Positions 45,121 through 53,556 of a stretch of 64,000 bases of DNA are shown piece by piece. The first letter of the stretch is position 1, and the number at the start of each line of letters is the position of its first letter. The position numbers were made by a program, and so were the translations under genes. The DNA is taken from the NCBI GenBank assembly GCA_016721825.1, contig JADKHI010000002.1, forward strand, positions 310,001-374,000, in the 5' to 3' direction. The stretch is from Flavobacteriales bacterium. GTDB lineage: Bacteria > Bacteroidota > Bacteroidia > Flavobacteriales_F > PHOS-HE28. Under the pieces are notes generated by a model. It saw nothing but the letters and a program-made list of their open reading frames with translations, was not told the DNA's origin and did not search any database.

Positions 45121-46862
45121 CAGGACTGCAGGGTGCTGGTTGCGTAACGACGGCGGCGGTACAGGTGGAAGAGGAAGCCGGCCAGCACGCTGATCAGGAT
45201 CGGACCGGCGATGTTGATCACCTGCCACTTGGTGCGCTCGGCCTCGGTGCGGTCCACATCCAACGTGCGTAGCGTGATCACACGTGAGCGGATGCTGATG
45301 AGGCCTTGGTCATCCAACAGGTAGTTCAATGCGTTCACGAAGAACTCACGGTTGCCGTAGACCTTGGTACCAGCATAGCGGTCGAAGCCCAGTGGGAAGT
45401 ACATGCCCTTCTCGGGGTCCACACGGTTCTCAATGGCATCACCGTCGCTGATCACCACCATGGCGGTGGGGCGGCTCCATTCACGGAAGGCCACCTCAGG
45501 GTCGTTGGCGAACTCGACGGGCAAGCGGTCGGTGAAGGCGCTGCGGTATTTCCCTTCGCTCAGCACGGCCAACCAGCGGTCCGGCGTGGTGGTCTTGTCG
45601 AAGGGCGGCGGGTGGTCCACGATGCCCAGCGAGATGCGGGCGGGGTTCTTCAGCACCCAGGTGTAGGGCGAACTGGTGAGCAGCACGGTCTTGGTGGCGC
45701 TGTCGGTGCCGATGGTGTCGATGCTGCTGGGGAAGCGCAGGTGCACCGGATCGATGTTGTTGACGATGGGGTGCGTGCTGCGCGGGATCACGATGGGCTC
45801 GTAGGGGAAGGGGAAGCGCTCCAGCTTGCGTTGGTTGCCGAAGGGCGTGGTGTACAGCTCGATGGGCGCGCACTGCTGGTCCAGCACCACGTCGGTGTTG
45901 ATGCGCATGCCGTAGGCGAAGAGCAGGTCCGTTAGCCCGAGCTCATACGGGGTGGCAATGCTGAACTGCTGCACGCGCAGGCTATCCAGGTGCGCATTCA
46001 TGGCGTCCACGCACCAGAGCACCTTGCCGCCGTTCATCACGAACTGGTCGATCACGTACTGGTCGCGGCGGCTGAAGGCGCTGTCAGGCTTGGCGATCAC
46101 CAGGGCCTCGTAGCGGTTCGCCCGGTAACGGCCACCTTCCACCTTGTCGCTCAAGGCGTCGATGCGGTCGTTGATGCTGACGCGGGTCACAGTGTACTGC
46201 TCCCCCAGCACGTTGGCAATGTCCTGCACCAGCGGCGCAGGCGATTCTCCGTGGCCCTCCAGAAAGGCGATGCGTGGCTTGTTCGCATTGGTGACCTGGC
46301 GGATGGCGTTGCTGAACTCGTACTCCAAGTTGTTCACCGAGCGGTTCACCATATCCGCATCGGGCGTGCGCAGCTGGGTCTTCAGGAGCTGCAGTGCATG
46401 GCTCTTGCCCTTGTAGGTGAGCATGGCACCGGGGAACACGATGAGCTCGCTCTGGCCGCCCTTCTCCTTGGTGCGGATGCTGGTATACTGCAGACCTTGC
46501 TCGGTCAGGTTCTTGTAGACCTCCAAGCGCGTCTTCTCGTCGGGGCTCGCGCTCGGGTCGGTGAACTCGTACTGGAGGTTCACATCGTTCACCGCGCGCA
46601 TCTCGTCCAGCAGCTCGCGCGTGCTCTGCTCCAGCCGACGCATGTCCGCAGGCAGCTCACCATGCAGGTACACCTTCACGAAGACCACATCGTCCAGCTT
46701 GCCGATCAGCTCTTTCGTTGCCGGGGTCAGGGTATAGCGCTTCTCGCTCGTCAGGTCGGCCCGCAGCCGAACGAAAGAGCTGATGAAAAGCACGAGCACC
46801 ACGATGCCCAGACCGATGCCCAGGTCGAGCAGGTCCTTCCCCCGGTTGGTGCGCGCTTTCAT
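45120..46862 (-). CDS. gldG: Gliding-motility ABC component GldG
   Basis: A 580-residue protein: N-terminal transmembrane helix (LGIGLGIVVLVLFISSFVRL), large periplasmic domain with VFVKVYLHGELPADMRRLEQ, RIAFLEGHGESPAPLVQDI and VDAMNAHLDSL, and a C-terminal helix before the Arg-rich tail. The length matches classical GldG (about 560 residues) better than set A. GldG works with GldF and GldA in gliding and T9SS-associated functions. ATG 46862 shares one base with the gldF stop; an ATG at 46868 adds two residues. Confidence 0.88.
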   Translation of the reverse strand: MKARTNRGKDLLDLGIGLGIVVLVLFISSFVRLRADLTSEKRYTLTPATKELIGKLDDVVFVKVYLHGELPADMRRLEQSTRELLDEMRAVNDVNLQYEFTDPSASPDEKTRLEVYKNLTEQGLQYTSIRTKEKGGQSELIVFPGAMLTYKGKSHALQLLKTQLRTPDADMVNRSVNNLEYEFSNAIRQVTNANKPRIAFLEGHGESPAPLVQDIANVLGEQYTVTRVSINDRIDALSDKVEGGRYRANRYEALVIAKPDSAFSRRDQYVIDQFVMNGGKVLWCVDAMNAHLDSLRVQQFSIATPYELGLTDLLFAYGMRINTDVVLDQQCAPIELYTTPFGNQRKLERFPFPYEPIVIPRSTHPIVNNIDPVHLRFPSSIDTIGTDSATKTVLLTSSPYTWVLKNPARISLGIVDHPPPFDKTTTPDRWLAVLSEGKYRSAFTDRLPVEFANDPEVAFREWSRPTAMVVISDGDAIENRVDPEKGMYFPLGFDRYAGTKVYGNREFFVNALNYLLDDQGLISIRSRVITLRTLDVDRTEAERTKWQVINIAGPILISVLAGFLFHLYRRRRYATSTLQS

Positions 46863-47587
46863 CACCATTTCCGGCTTTGAAGGGAGGCGCGCGTCAGCAG
46901 CATGAAGACCGCTGTGACGCAGAGGAAGTAGCTCACATCACGAAGGTCCACCACACCGCGGCTCATGCTGGTGTAGTGCTCCTGGATGCCAATGGCCTTG
47001 ATCGGTCCTTCCAGCGCGCCCAGCAGCTCGAAGGAAGCCACGAGTTCGAAGCCCATGTGGAGCACGAAGCAAAGGAACACCGCGATCAGGAAGGCCACGA
47101 TCTGGCTTTCGGTGATGGAAGAGGCGAAGAGGCCGATGCTGGTGAAGCAGCCCGCGAGGAACACGAGGCCGAGGTAGGAGCCCCATGTGCCTCCGCTATC
47201 CACGTTCCAGGCAGGCACCGCGAGCTGGCCGATGCTCCAGTAGTAGAAGAGGGTAGGAACCAGCGCCAGCAGCACCAATACCAAGCAGGCCGTGTACTTG
47301 GCCAGCACCAGTTGAAGCTCCGTCAACGGGCGGGTGAGCAGCAGCTCCAAGGTGCCCGTGCGCTTCTCTTCACTGAAGCTGCGCATGGTGATGGCCGGAA
47401 CGAGGAAGAGGAAGACCCATGGCCCGATCTGGAACAAGGGGCCCAGGTCGGCGTAGCCTTGGTCCAGGATGTTGTCGGGGAACACCCACAGGAAGAGCCC
47501 CGTGATCAGCAGGAACACCACGATCACAATGTGGCCGATGAGTGAGCCCAGGAAGCCCCGGACCTCTTTGCGAATGAGCGCGCGCAT
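46862..47587 (-). CDS. gldF: Gliding-motility ABC permease GldF
   Basis: A 241-residue integral membrane permease, the usual length for GldF. It begins MRALIRKEVRGFLGSLIGHI, has six hydrophobic segments and the TMRSFSEEKRTGTLELLLTR loop, and ends with a final helix. It is the first gene of gldF-gldG-DUF4340 (set B), which contains no ATPase; a GldA-type ATPase is encoded 12 kb away at 34112-35035. ATG 47587 is chosen over the very long frame to 48091 that passes through the poly-G tract. A TATCTTGG box is 9 nt upstream. Confidence 0.9.
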   Translation of the reverse strand: MRALIRKEVRGFLGSLIGHIVIVVFLLITGLFLWVFPDNILDQGYADLGPLFQIGPWVFLFLVPAITMRSFSEEKRTGTLELLLTRPLTELQLVLAKYTACLVLVLLALVPTLFYYWSIGQLAVPAWNVDSGGTWGSYLGLVFLAGCFTSIGLFASSITESQIVAFLIAVFLCFVLHMGFELVASFELLGALEGPIKAIGIQEHYTSMSRGVVDLRDVSYFLCVTAVFMLLTRASLQSRKW

Positions 47588-47596
47588 TTCGGGGCG

Positions 47597-47604
47597 CCAA
47601 GATA
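47597..47604 (-). promoter_or_regulatory. -7 box TATCTTGG before gldF
   Basis: Nine nt before the gldF ATG on the reverse strand. Confidence 0.45.
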
Positions 47605-47674
47605 GCCGGACCGATGCCGACCGATCAAGCCGTTGCCCAACGGATATCAACCGGAGTGTCGGAAAGGGGTTGTC

Positions 47675-47826
<152 letters not shown>

Positions 47827-48039
47827 GCTTTTCTGGCGTGTTCGCTCGGGTGTGGCCGGGTGAGCGGGGCATGCGCTGACCGCATTGCACTGGCCAGCGT
47901 TCCAGTGCCATGCCTTGCGGCATCACGCGGGGTCGTACTGCTTCGGTCATCGTTCGCGCTCCAGGGCGGCAGCGCCAGCGACGATGTGGGGACATGCGGT
48001 CGCTGGGGTCACGGCATCCCAAGACGAGCTGCTGCACAC

Positions 48040-48240
48040 CACAAGATCCGAACATCGCCAGGCCAGAGCGCCTGGAAGAAGCGGTCCTCATCTACAATAC
48101 GCAGCGCCCGTTGCGACATGCGAACCCGAGCATGCACATCACAGGTCGGCCGCGTCGCTGGCGTCGTATGCTTCAGGGGTTGTCAACCAGCTCGGAAGAT
48201 GTTGTAAACCACACAGGAATAGAACCATTGTCACTTCAGG
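48040..48240 (+). pseudogene. Decayed IS3-type transposase C-terminus (possible)
   Basis: In one frame the segment reads LEEAVLIYNTQRP, like the end of IS3-family integrase-core transposases (typically E-A-V-x-x-Y-N-x-x-R-P-H). A different frame continues as EHAHHR, consistent with the T-P-E-x-A-H motif, so at least two frameshifts separate them. No intact ORF, no terminal inverted repeats and no target duplication are visible. It lies just after the poly-G tract in a 728-nt interval with no intact gene. Confidence 0.4.
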
Positions 48241-48315
48241 ACGCAGGTCGTGGCTAAAGGAAAAGGGCCCGGTGACGGGGATCCTCGACGTTCGGCCATG
48301 CCTGGCTTTCTCAGC

Positions 48316-49185
48316 CTAGAACTCGATAACGGTCTTCCGCTTCTTGGCGGGCTTCTTCGGGATCTTGGTAGCGTCGGTGTTGCAGTAGTTCTTTACAATG
48401 AACACGGCATCCTTGTCGCCCAAGCGGGAACTGACCTTCCAATCGGCACAGGCTTGCTCCTTGTTCTCCAAGTTGTAGTAGCAGTCGCCCCGGTAGTAGT
48501 AGGCTTCGGCTTTGCCCTCGGCATCCTGGTCGATCACCTGCGTGAACCGCACGATGGCCTCCTCATACCGTTGGGTCTCGAACAGCAGCACGCCAGAGGC
48601 CATGAGCCCGCCTGGGATCGTGGGCTTCAGGCGAAGCGCCTCTTCCACTTCGGCCAGGCCATCCTCTTCACGGTACAGTTCACCCTTGCACACACCGCTC
48701 AGGTAGAGGGCATCGGCATGCTGTGGGTTCAGCTTGAACGCGCGTTGCGCATCCTTGAGCGAGCCCTCGGTATCCTGCCCCATGTACTTGGCGCAGGCGC
48801 TGTTGTACCAGGCGTCGGGGTCGTTCTCGTCGAGCGCCAAGGCACGCTCGCAATCCTTCAATGCGCCCTTCAGGTTGCCGTTGCTGATGCGCAGGGCGCT
48901 ACGGCTCACGTACAGCCGGGCGTCGTTCGGGTCCAGGTCCTCGGCCTTTTCATAGTCGAGCAGGGCACCGTCCATGTTCTTGGCGCGTTGGCGAAGGTCA
49001 CCACGCAGCTTCCAGGCCTTAGCAAGCTTAGGGTCCAGTGCGATGGCCTTGTCCACGTGCACAAGCGCGCTGTCGTTGGCATCGCTGGCGTAGAGCGTCT
49101 GTGCAAGGCCCAACTCCTCCTTGGCAGGGGTCTGGGCATGCAACAAGGCCGGTAGCACGAACAGGAGTAGGGAGAAGGATCTCAT
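48316..49185 (-). CDS. Secreted TPR-repeat protein
   Basis: A 289-residue exported protein with a signal peptide (MRSFSLLLFVLPALLHAQ) and about six tetratricopeptide-like helical repeats (ALVHVDKAIALDPKLAKAWK, ALLDYEKAEDLDPNDARLYV, ALKDCERALALDENDPDAWY, SLKDAQRAFKLNPQHADAL and later). The C-terminal tail is basic. TPR proteins mediate protein-protein contacts, and in this phylum periplasmic TPR proteins often serve surface or secretion complexes. Partner unknown. Confidence 0.85.
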   Translation of the reverse strand: MRSFSLLLFVLPALLHAQTPAKEELGLAQTLYASDANDSALVHVDKAIALDPKLAKAWKLRGDLRQRAKNMDGALLDYEKAEDLDPNDARLYVSRSALRISNGNLKGALKDCERALALDENDPDAWYNSACAKYMGQDTEGSLKDAQRAFKLNPQHADALYLSGVCKGELYREEDGLAEVEEALRLKPTIPGGLMASGVLLFETQRYEEAIVRFTQVIDQDAEGKAEAYYYRGDCYYNLENKEQACADWKVSSRLGDKDAVFIVKNYCNTDATKIPKKPAKKRKTVIEF

Positions 49186-49213
49186 GGGCGGCGGTTGGCA
49201 AAGGCCGGGCCGA

Positions 49214-49516
49214 TCAGCCTGCCGCGTCCATCAGATGGTCACGGTCCAAGCTCCAGGCTTCGGCGGGTTGGGCGAACATACGCTTTACAACAGGCCATAC
49301 GGAAGCGAAGACCTCACTGTTACGGTAAGCCTCAAGATCTTTCGGCGAAGCCCACACGCTGTAGGTCATGAAGACGCTTGGGTCCTGGCGGTCGTGGAGC
49401 AGCTGCAACTGCTGGCAACCGGGGAAGGCGATGATGCGGTGGCGCCAGCCTTCGAACAGGTGCTGAAAAGGAGCGACCTCTTCGGGACGAAAGGTCATCT
49501 TCACGATGCGGATCAT
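49214..49516 (-). CDS. Antibiotic biosynthesis monooxygenase-like (ABM) protein
   Basis: A 100-residue dimeric alpha-beta barrel-type protein. Its RIVKMTFRPEEVAPFQHLFE and the Q-L-L-H-D-R-Q-D-P-S-V-F-M-T-Y-S-V-W-A core are typical ABM features. Family members include quinol monooxygenases and haem-degrading enzymes; neither catalytic type can be told here. The start codon at 49516 overlaps the DUF62 gene stop by 4 nt, so it is probably translated after it. Confidence 0.75.
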   Translation of the reverse strand: MIRIVKMTFRPEEVAPFQHLFEGWRHRIIAFPGCQQLQLLHDRQDPSVFMTYSVWASPKDLEAYRNSEVFASVWPVVKRMFAQPAEAWSLDRDHLMDAAG

Positions 49517-50349
49517 CCGACGGGGACGGGGGCAGGGGTGGCCCGCGGTGTAAGCACAAGTTCCACGCGGACGGGGTCGTTCACATGCAGGCCCAGAAGG
49601 CCAGCGGCGCCGCCGCCCATGCCATCCACGCCCTTGTTCAAGGCGATCTCCAGGTGGCCACTGCTGCCGAAGAAGGCGAGGCGCTCGCCCTGCGGCACAT
49701 CACCGTAGGACTTGCTGAGCGTGGTGATGTCGTAGCTGTGGCGGCCGAACGTGATGCGGAAGGGCTGGCCCTTCACCAGATCCTGGAACTGCAGGCGCGC
49801 GATATTGGTGACCACGTTGCCGTAGGAATCGATGTAGATCACCGCCCCCCGGATGCTCAGGTTGTCCGTGGCCGGCCGGAAGCTCATCATCTCCTTGATG
49901 TGGACGGTCTTGCGGCCGATCACTTCCGCCGTGCCACCCTTCAACAGGTGCGCGGCCGCCTTCACGAACACGTTCTTCAGAGGAAAGACCGCATGGTCGT
50001 CCTCCAGCTTCATGGTCAGCTCGAAGGCTTCCTGCGGCATACCGTCGAAGATGAGCGGGAAGATCCCGTTGTCCGCGCCGATGAAGAACTGGCCGTCGTG
50101 GCGCACCACCAAATGCGGACTGGTGCCGGTGGCCTCGGGGTTCACCCCGATCAAGTGCACCGTGCCACGCGGGAACTCCGGGTAGGCATGGCGCAATACG
50201 AAGGCGGTCTGCGAGTTATCGAAGGGGGTGATCGAATGGCTGATGTCGACGATGCGCGCGTCGGGCACCTGACTGTAGATCGCACCTTTCACCACGGCCA
50301 CGTAGTGGTCCTTGAGGCCCATGTCGGTGGTGAGGGTGATGATCGACAT
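49513..50349 (-). CDS. SAM hydroxide adenosyltransferase (DUF62 / SAM hydrolase)
   Basis: A 278-residue enzyme of the SAM-dependent chlorinase/fluorinase superfamily, hydroxide-using branch (DUF62). It begins IITLTTDMGLKDHYVAVVKG, then FFIGADNGIFPLIFD and the C-terminal N-V-V-T-N. Family members hydrolyse S-adenosylmethionine to adenosine and methionine with water. No sign of the fluorinase-type Ser/Thr insert is evident. It is divergent from phoH, and a TTTCTTCG sequence (50366-50373) 16 nt upstream may be its promoter. Confidence 0.87.
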   Translation of the reverse strand: MSIITLTTDMGLKDHYVAVVKGAIYSQVPDARIVDISHSITPFDNSQTAFVLRHAYPEFPRGTVHLIGVNPEATGTSPHLVVRHDGQFFIGADNGIFPLIFDGMPQEAFELTMKLEDDHAVFPLKNVFVKAAAHLLKGGTAEVIGRKTVHIKEMMSFRPATDNLSIRGAVIYIDSYGNVVTNIARLQFQDLVKGQPFRITFGRHSYDITTLSKSYGDVPQGERLAFFGSSGHLEIALNKGVDGMGGGAAGLLGLHVNDPVRVELVLTPRATPAPVPVG

Positions 50350-50384
50350 CGCGTGGTTCGGACAGCGAAGAAAATCGTTCGCGC

Positions 50385-50392
50385 TACCTTCG
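50385..50392 (+). promoter_or_regulatory. -7 box TACCTTCG before phoH
   Basis: Plus strand. It is 61 nt before the GTG of phoH but only 6 nt before a GTG at 50399 that opens a 19-codon frame ending on the phoH start. Confidence 0.5.
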
Positions 50393-50398
50393 GCCGGG

Positions 50399-50458
50399 TG
50401 AAAGCCCCCTTGTCGATCAACAGTCCGCAGTTCATAATTCCATCAGCCACCGCGTGAG
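50399..50458 (+). other. Possible 19-codon leader ORF overlapping the phoH start
   Basis: GTG at 50399 opens a short frame (K-A-P-L-S-I-N-S-P then Q-F-I-I-P-S) whose TGA at 50455-50457 overlaps the phoH GTG as GTGA. The box-to-start spacing matches other genes in the window. It may be a coupled leader or chance. Confidence 0.3.
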
Positions 50459-51416
50459 CGAACATTCGATCCAGATCAACGCCGTGGACCCTGTTGAGGT
50501 GCTCGGGGCGAACGACCAGAACCTGCGGATCATCCGCAACCACTTCCCCAAGCTCAACCTGATCGCCCGCGGCGATGTGCTGAAGGTCATCGGCGCCGAC
50601 GAGGACATCGCCCCCTTCCTGGAACGCTGGGACCAACTGGTGCAACACGTTGTCCATTACAACGAACTGCCGCGCAAGGTGCTGGACGACATCATGGGCG
50701 TGGGACTGCCGAACGAAGCTGCTCCTGAAGAAGCCGATGTGCTCGTGCATGGCAACGCAGGTCTGCGTGTGAAGGCCCGCACCCGCAACCAGCAGCGCTT
50801 GGTTGAGGCTGTGAACACCAACGATATGGTCTTCGCCATCGGCCCTGCGGGCACCGGGAAGACCTACACCGCCGTCGCTCTTGCCGTGAAAGCCTTGCGT
50901 GACCGTCAAGTCCGGCGCATCATCCTCACGCGTCCCGCTGTGGAAGCAGGGGAGAATCTCGGTTTCCTTCCCGGCGACCTGCGTGAGAAGCTTGATCCCT
51001 ACCTGCAGCCGCTCTACGACGCGCTCAAGGACATGGTCCCGTTGCAGCGTCTCGCGGAGCACTTGGAGAACGGCGTCATTCAGATCGCACCGTTGGCCTT
51101 CATGCGCGGACGTACGCTCGATCACGCCTTCGTGATCCTGGACGAAGCCCAGAACGCCACCTTGCCGCAGCTCAAGATGTTCCTGACCCGCATGGGGCGC
51201 AATGCCAAGTTCGTGATCACTGGTGATGTGACCCAGGTGGATCTGCCCGAACGCCAGCCCAGCGGACTGATGCCCACCGTGACCATGCTGAAGGATGTGG
51301 AAGGCATCAACGTGATCGAGCTCGACGAGAAGGATGTGATCCGCCACGAGCTGGTGATCCGCGTGCTCGGGGCCTTCAAGGAAATGGAGAAACGCGAAAA
51401 GGAAAAGCGCTCATGA
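50454..51416 (+). CDS. PhoH-family ATPase
   Basis: A 320-residue cytosolic P-loop ATPase of the PhoH family. It has an N-terminal KH-like region (residues 1-100), then NDMVFAIGPAGTGKTYTAVA (Walker A), RRIILTRPAVEAGENLGFLP and FVILDEAQNAT (Walker B). PhoH-type proteins are linked to phosphate starvation or RNA metabolism, but their activity is unproven. The start is a GTG, the only start in this frame with the family N-terminus. The stop overlaps the purC ATG by 4 nt. Confidence 0.92.
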   Translation: MSEHSIQINAVDPVEVLGANDQNLRIIRNHFPKLNLIARGDVLKVIGADEDIAPFLERWDQLVQHVVHYNELPRKVLDDIMGVGLPNEAAPEEADVLVHGNAGLRVKARTRNQQRLVEAVNTNDMVFAIGPAGTGKTYTAVALAVKALRDRQVRRIILTRPAVEAGENLGFLPGDLREKLDPYLQPLYDALKDMVPLQRLAEHLENGVIQIAPLAFMRGRTLDHAFVILDEAQNATLPQLKMFLTRMGRNAKFVITGDVTQVDLPERQPSGLMPTVTMLKDVEGINVIELDEKDVIRHELVIRVLGAFKEMEKREKEKRS

Positions 51417-52369
51417 TCCCCACACTCCCCGCAACGCTCACGCGCTCGGAGCTCAACTTCCCCGGCGTCATCAAGGTCTACCATGGCAAGGTGCGCGACG
51501 TGTACCACCTGGCCGACGGCCGCATGGTGATGGTGGCCAGCGATCGCATCAGCGCCTTCGACGTCATTCTGCCGCGCGGCATTCCCCACAAGGGCCAGGT
51601 GCTGAGCCAGGTGAGCTGGAACATGCTTCAGGCCACCGCCCACCTCGTGCCCAACTGGACCATTGCAATGCCCGACCCGCAGGTGATCGTGGGCCACGCG
51701 TGCGACCCGGTGAAAGTGGAGATGGTGGTGCGCGGCTACCTCAGCGGCCACGCCTGGCGCCAATACAAGGCCGGTCACCGTACTCTCTGTGGCGCCACCA
51801 TGCCCGAGGGCTTGCGTGAGAGCGACCGCTTTCCCGAACCCATTATCACTCCGAGCACCAAGGCCGACGAAGGGCACGACGAGGACATCACGCCGGACGA
51901 GATCCTGAAGCGCGGCCTCTGCACGCCGGAGGAATGGGCGACCATGACGCGGTACGCACTGGCCCTGTTCGCCGAAGGAAGCCGCATCGCCAAAGAGCGC
52001 GGGCTGATCCTGGTGGACACCAAGTACGAGTTCGGCCGCCGCAACGGCGAGATCCTCGTGATCGACGAGATCCACACGCCCGATAGCTCACGCTACTTCT
52101 ATGCGGAAGGTTATGCGGAGCGGCAGGAGTGGGGCGAGGCCCAGAAGCAGCTCAGCAAGGAGTTCGTGCGCGAATGGCTCATGGCCAATGGCTTCATGGG
52201 CAAGGACGGCCAGCAGGTCCCGCACATGGACGATGCCTTCGTGCAGACCGTGAGCGAGCGCTACATCGAGCTCTTTGAGAAGATCACGGGCCAGACCTTC
52301 GTTCCGGCCGACACCGCCGACATCGAAGGTCGGATCCTGAAGGCGGTGGAAGGGTACTTGAAGGGGTGA
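51413..52369 (+). CDS. purC: SAICAR synthase
   Basis: A 318-residue enzyme that joins aspartate to CAIR in purine synthesis. KVYHGKVRDVYHLADGRMVM, ASDRISAFDVILPRGIPHKG and VEMVVRGYLSGHAWRQYKAG are standard. It has the long-form length (about 310) found in Bacteroidota. Its ATG at 51413 overlaps the phoH stop by 4 nt, so the two are translationally coupled. No PurR-type box was noticed. Confidence 0.95.
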   Translation: MIPTLPATLTRSELNFPGVIKVYHGKVRDVYHLADGRMVMVASDRISAFDVILPRGIPHKGQVLSQVSWNMLQATAHLVPNWTIAMPDPQVIVGHACDPVKVEMVVRGYLSGHAWRQYKAGHRTLCGATMPEGLRESDRFPEPIITPSTKADEGHDEDITPDEILKRGLCTPEEWATMTRYALALFAEGSRIAKERGLILVDTKYEFGRRNGEILVIDEIHTPDSSRYFYAEGYAERQEWGEAQKQLSKEFVREWLMANGFMGKDGQQVPHMDDAFVQTVSERYIELFEKITGQTFVPADTADIEGRILKAVEGYLKG

Positions 52370-52384
52370 TCCGAACCCGTTCCC

Positions 52385-53179
52385 ATGACCCTCCCCATCT
52401 CCCTTCGCACGGTGCGCGTGTTGCGCTACATCATGCCGCTGCGCGAAGGCGGTTCGTTGCCGGGCCTTACGGAAGCGGATGACGGTTTCAAGTACGTGGT
52501 GAAGTTCCGGGGGAACGGACATGGCCCCAAGGCGTTGATCGCGGAACTGATCGGTGGCGAGGTGGCGCGTGCCATGGGCCTGCGCGTGCCGGAGCTTGTG
52601 TTCGCGGAACTGGATGAAGCATTCGGCAGGACCGAGGGCGACGAGGAGATCCAGGACCTGCTGCAAGCCAGCCAGGGGCTGAACCTGGGGCTGCACTTCC
52701 TGCCGGGCGCCATCACCTTCGATCCGGTGGTCACCAACGTGGACGCGGACCTCGCCTCACGCATTGTGTGGCTGGACGCCTTCCTCACCAACATCGACCG
52801 CACCGTGCGCAACACCAATTTGCTCATGTGGCGCAAGGAGCTCTGGCTCATCGACCACGGTTCATGCCTCTACTTCCACCACAGTTGGAGCAACTGGGAG
52901 CGCCACGCCACCGGTCCTTTCGAGCCCATCAAGGACCATGTGCTGTTGCCACAGGCCACCCGCTTGATCGAAGCTGACGCGTATTGCCGATCACGCTTGT
53001 CCAGCGAAACGCTCCGTGCCATCGTGGCCACCATCCCCGACGATTGGTTGCGCTGGGACGATGCCGAGGGTACGCTCGACGAACTGCGCGCCATTTACGA
53101 GCGCTTCCTGATCATGCGGCTGGAACGTTCCGCTGCCTTCACCACCGAAGCCCAAGATGCACGGCAGGCACTTGTATGA
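52385..53179 (+). CDS. HipA-like kinase
   Basis: A 264-residue protein with a HipA-like kinase fold. The N-terminal part (YVVKFRGNGHGPKALIAELI) gives the ATP-site Lys; the catalytic loop is in FLTNIDRTVRNTNLLMWRKE (D and N), followed by LIDHGSCLYFHH with the metal-binding Asp. It lacks the HipA N-terminal domain and any HipB-like antitoxin, so it is not an obvious toxin-antitoxin pair. The following DUF3037 gene overlaps it by 23 nt. Substrate unknown. Confidence 0.82.
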   Translation: MTLPISLRTVRVLRYIMPLREGGSLPGLTEADDGFKYVVKFRGNGHGPKALIAELIGGEVARAMGLRVPELVFAELDEAFGRTEGDEEIQDLLQASQGLNLGLHFLPGAITFDPVVTNVDADLASRIVWLDAFLTNIDRTVRNTNLLMWRKELWLIDHGSCLYFHHSWSNWERHATGPFEPIKDHVLLPQATRLIEADAYCRSRLSSETLRAIVATIPDDWLRWDDAEGTLDELRAIYERFLIMRLERSAAFTTEAQDARQALV

Positions 53180-53540
53180 GTACGCGGTTATCCGGCTGTT
53201 GCCGGTGCTGGCACGGGAGGAGTTCCTCAACGTGGGCATCATCCTGTTCAGCAAGCAAGCCCGCTTCATCCGTGTGCATGTGGCCTTGAACGAGGAGAAG
53301 CTGCGTTGTTTCGCCGCCGATGTGGATCTAGATCAGGTGCGCGAGAATCTGCGTTCCTTCCAATTCATTGCCGAAGGGGAGAAGGAGGGCGGCCCGATCG
53401 CGGCACTGGACATCCCCTCGCGTTTCCGCTGGCTTACGGCCGTGCGCAGTTCCGCCATCCAGACCAGCCGCCCGCACCCCGGTCTGTGCGATGACCTTGA
53501 TGCCACCACGCGGCGGTTGTTCGAAGAACTGGTGGGGTAG
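53157..53540 (+). CDS. DUF3037 family protein
   Basis: A 127-residue protein of unknown function (DUF3037), with YEYAVIRLLPVLAREEFLNV at the start and IQTSRPHPGLCDD at the end. Its start (53157) lies inside the HipA-like kinase gene in a different frame (23-nt overlap), so production is coupled. Pairing of DUF3037 with a HipA-like kinase is a pattern I recall from other Bacteroidota and proteobacteria. It may be a regulator or substrate of that kinase; this is inference. Confidence 0.82.
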   Translation: MHGRHLYEYAVIRLLPVLAREEFLNVGIILFSKQARFIRVHVALNEEKLRCFAADVDLDQVRENLRSFQFIAEGEKEGGPIAALDIPSRFRWLTAVRSSAIQTSRPHPGLCDDLDATTRRLFEELVG

Positions 53541-53556
53541 GAAGTACGCACACTCA

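Noticed and set aside
52385..53540. HipAB toxin-antitoxin system
   Set aside because: No HipB-like DNA-binding partner and no HipA N-terminal domain; DUF3037 is not an antitoxin family I know.
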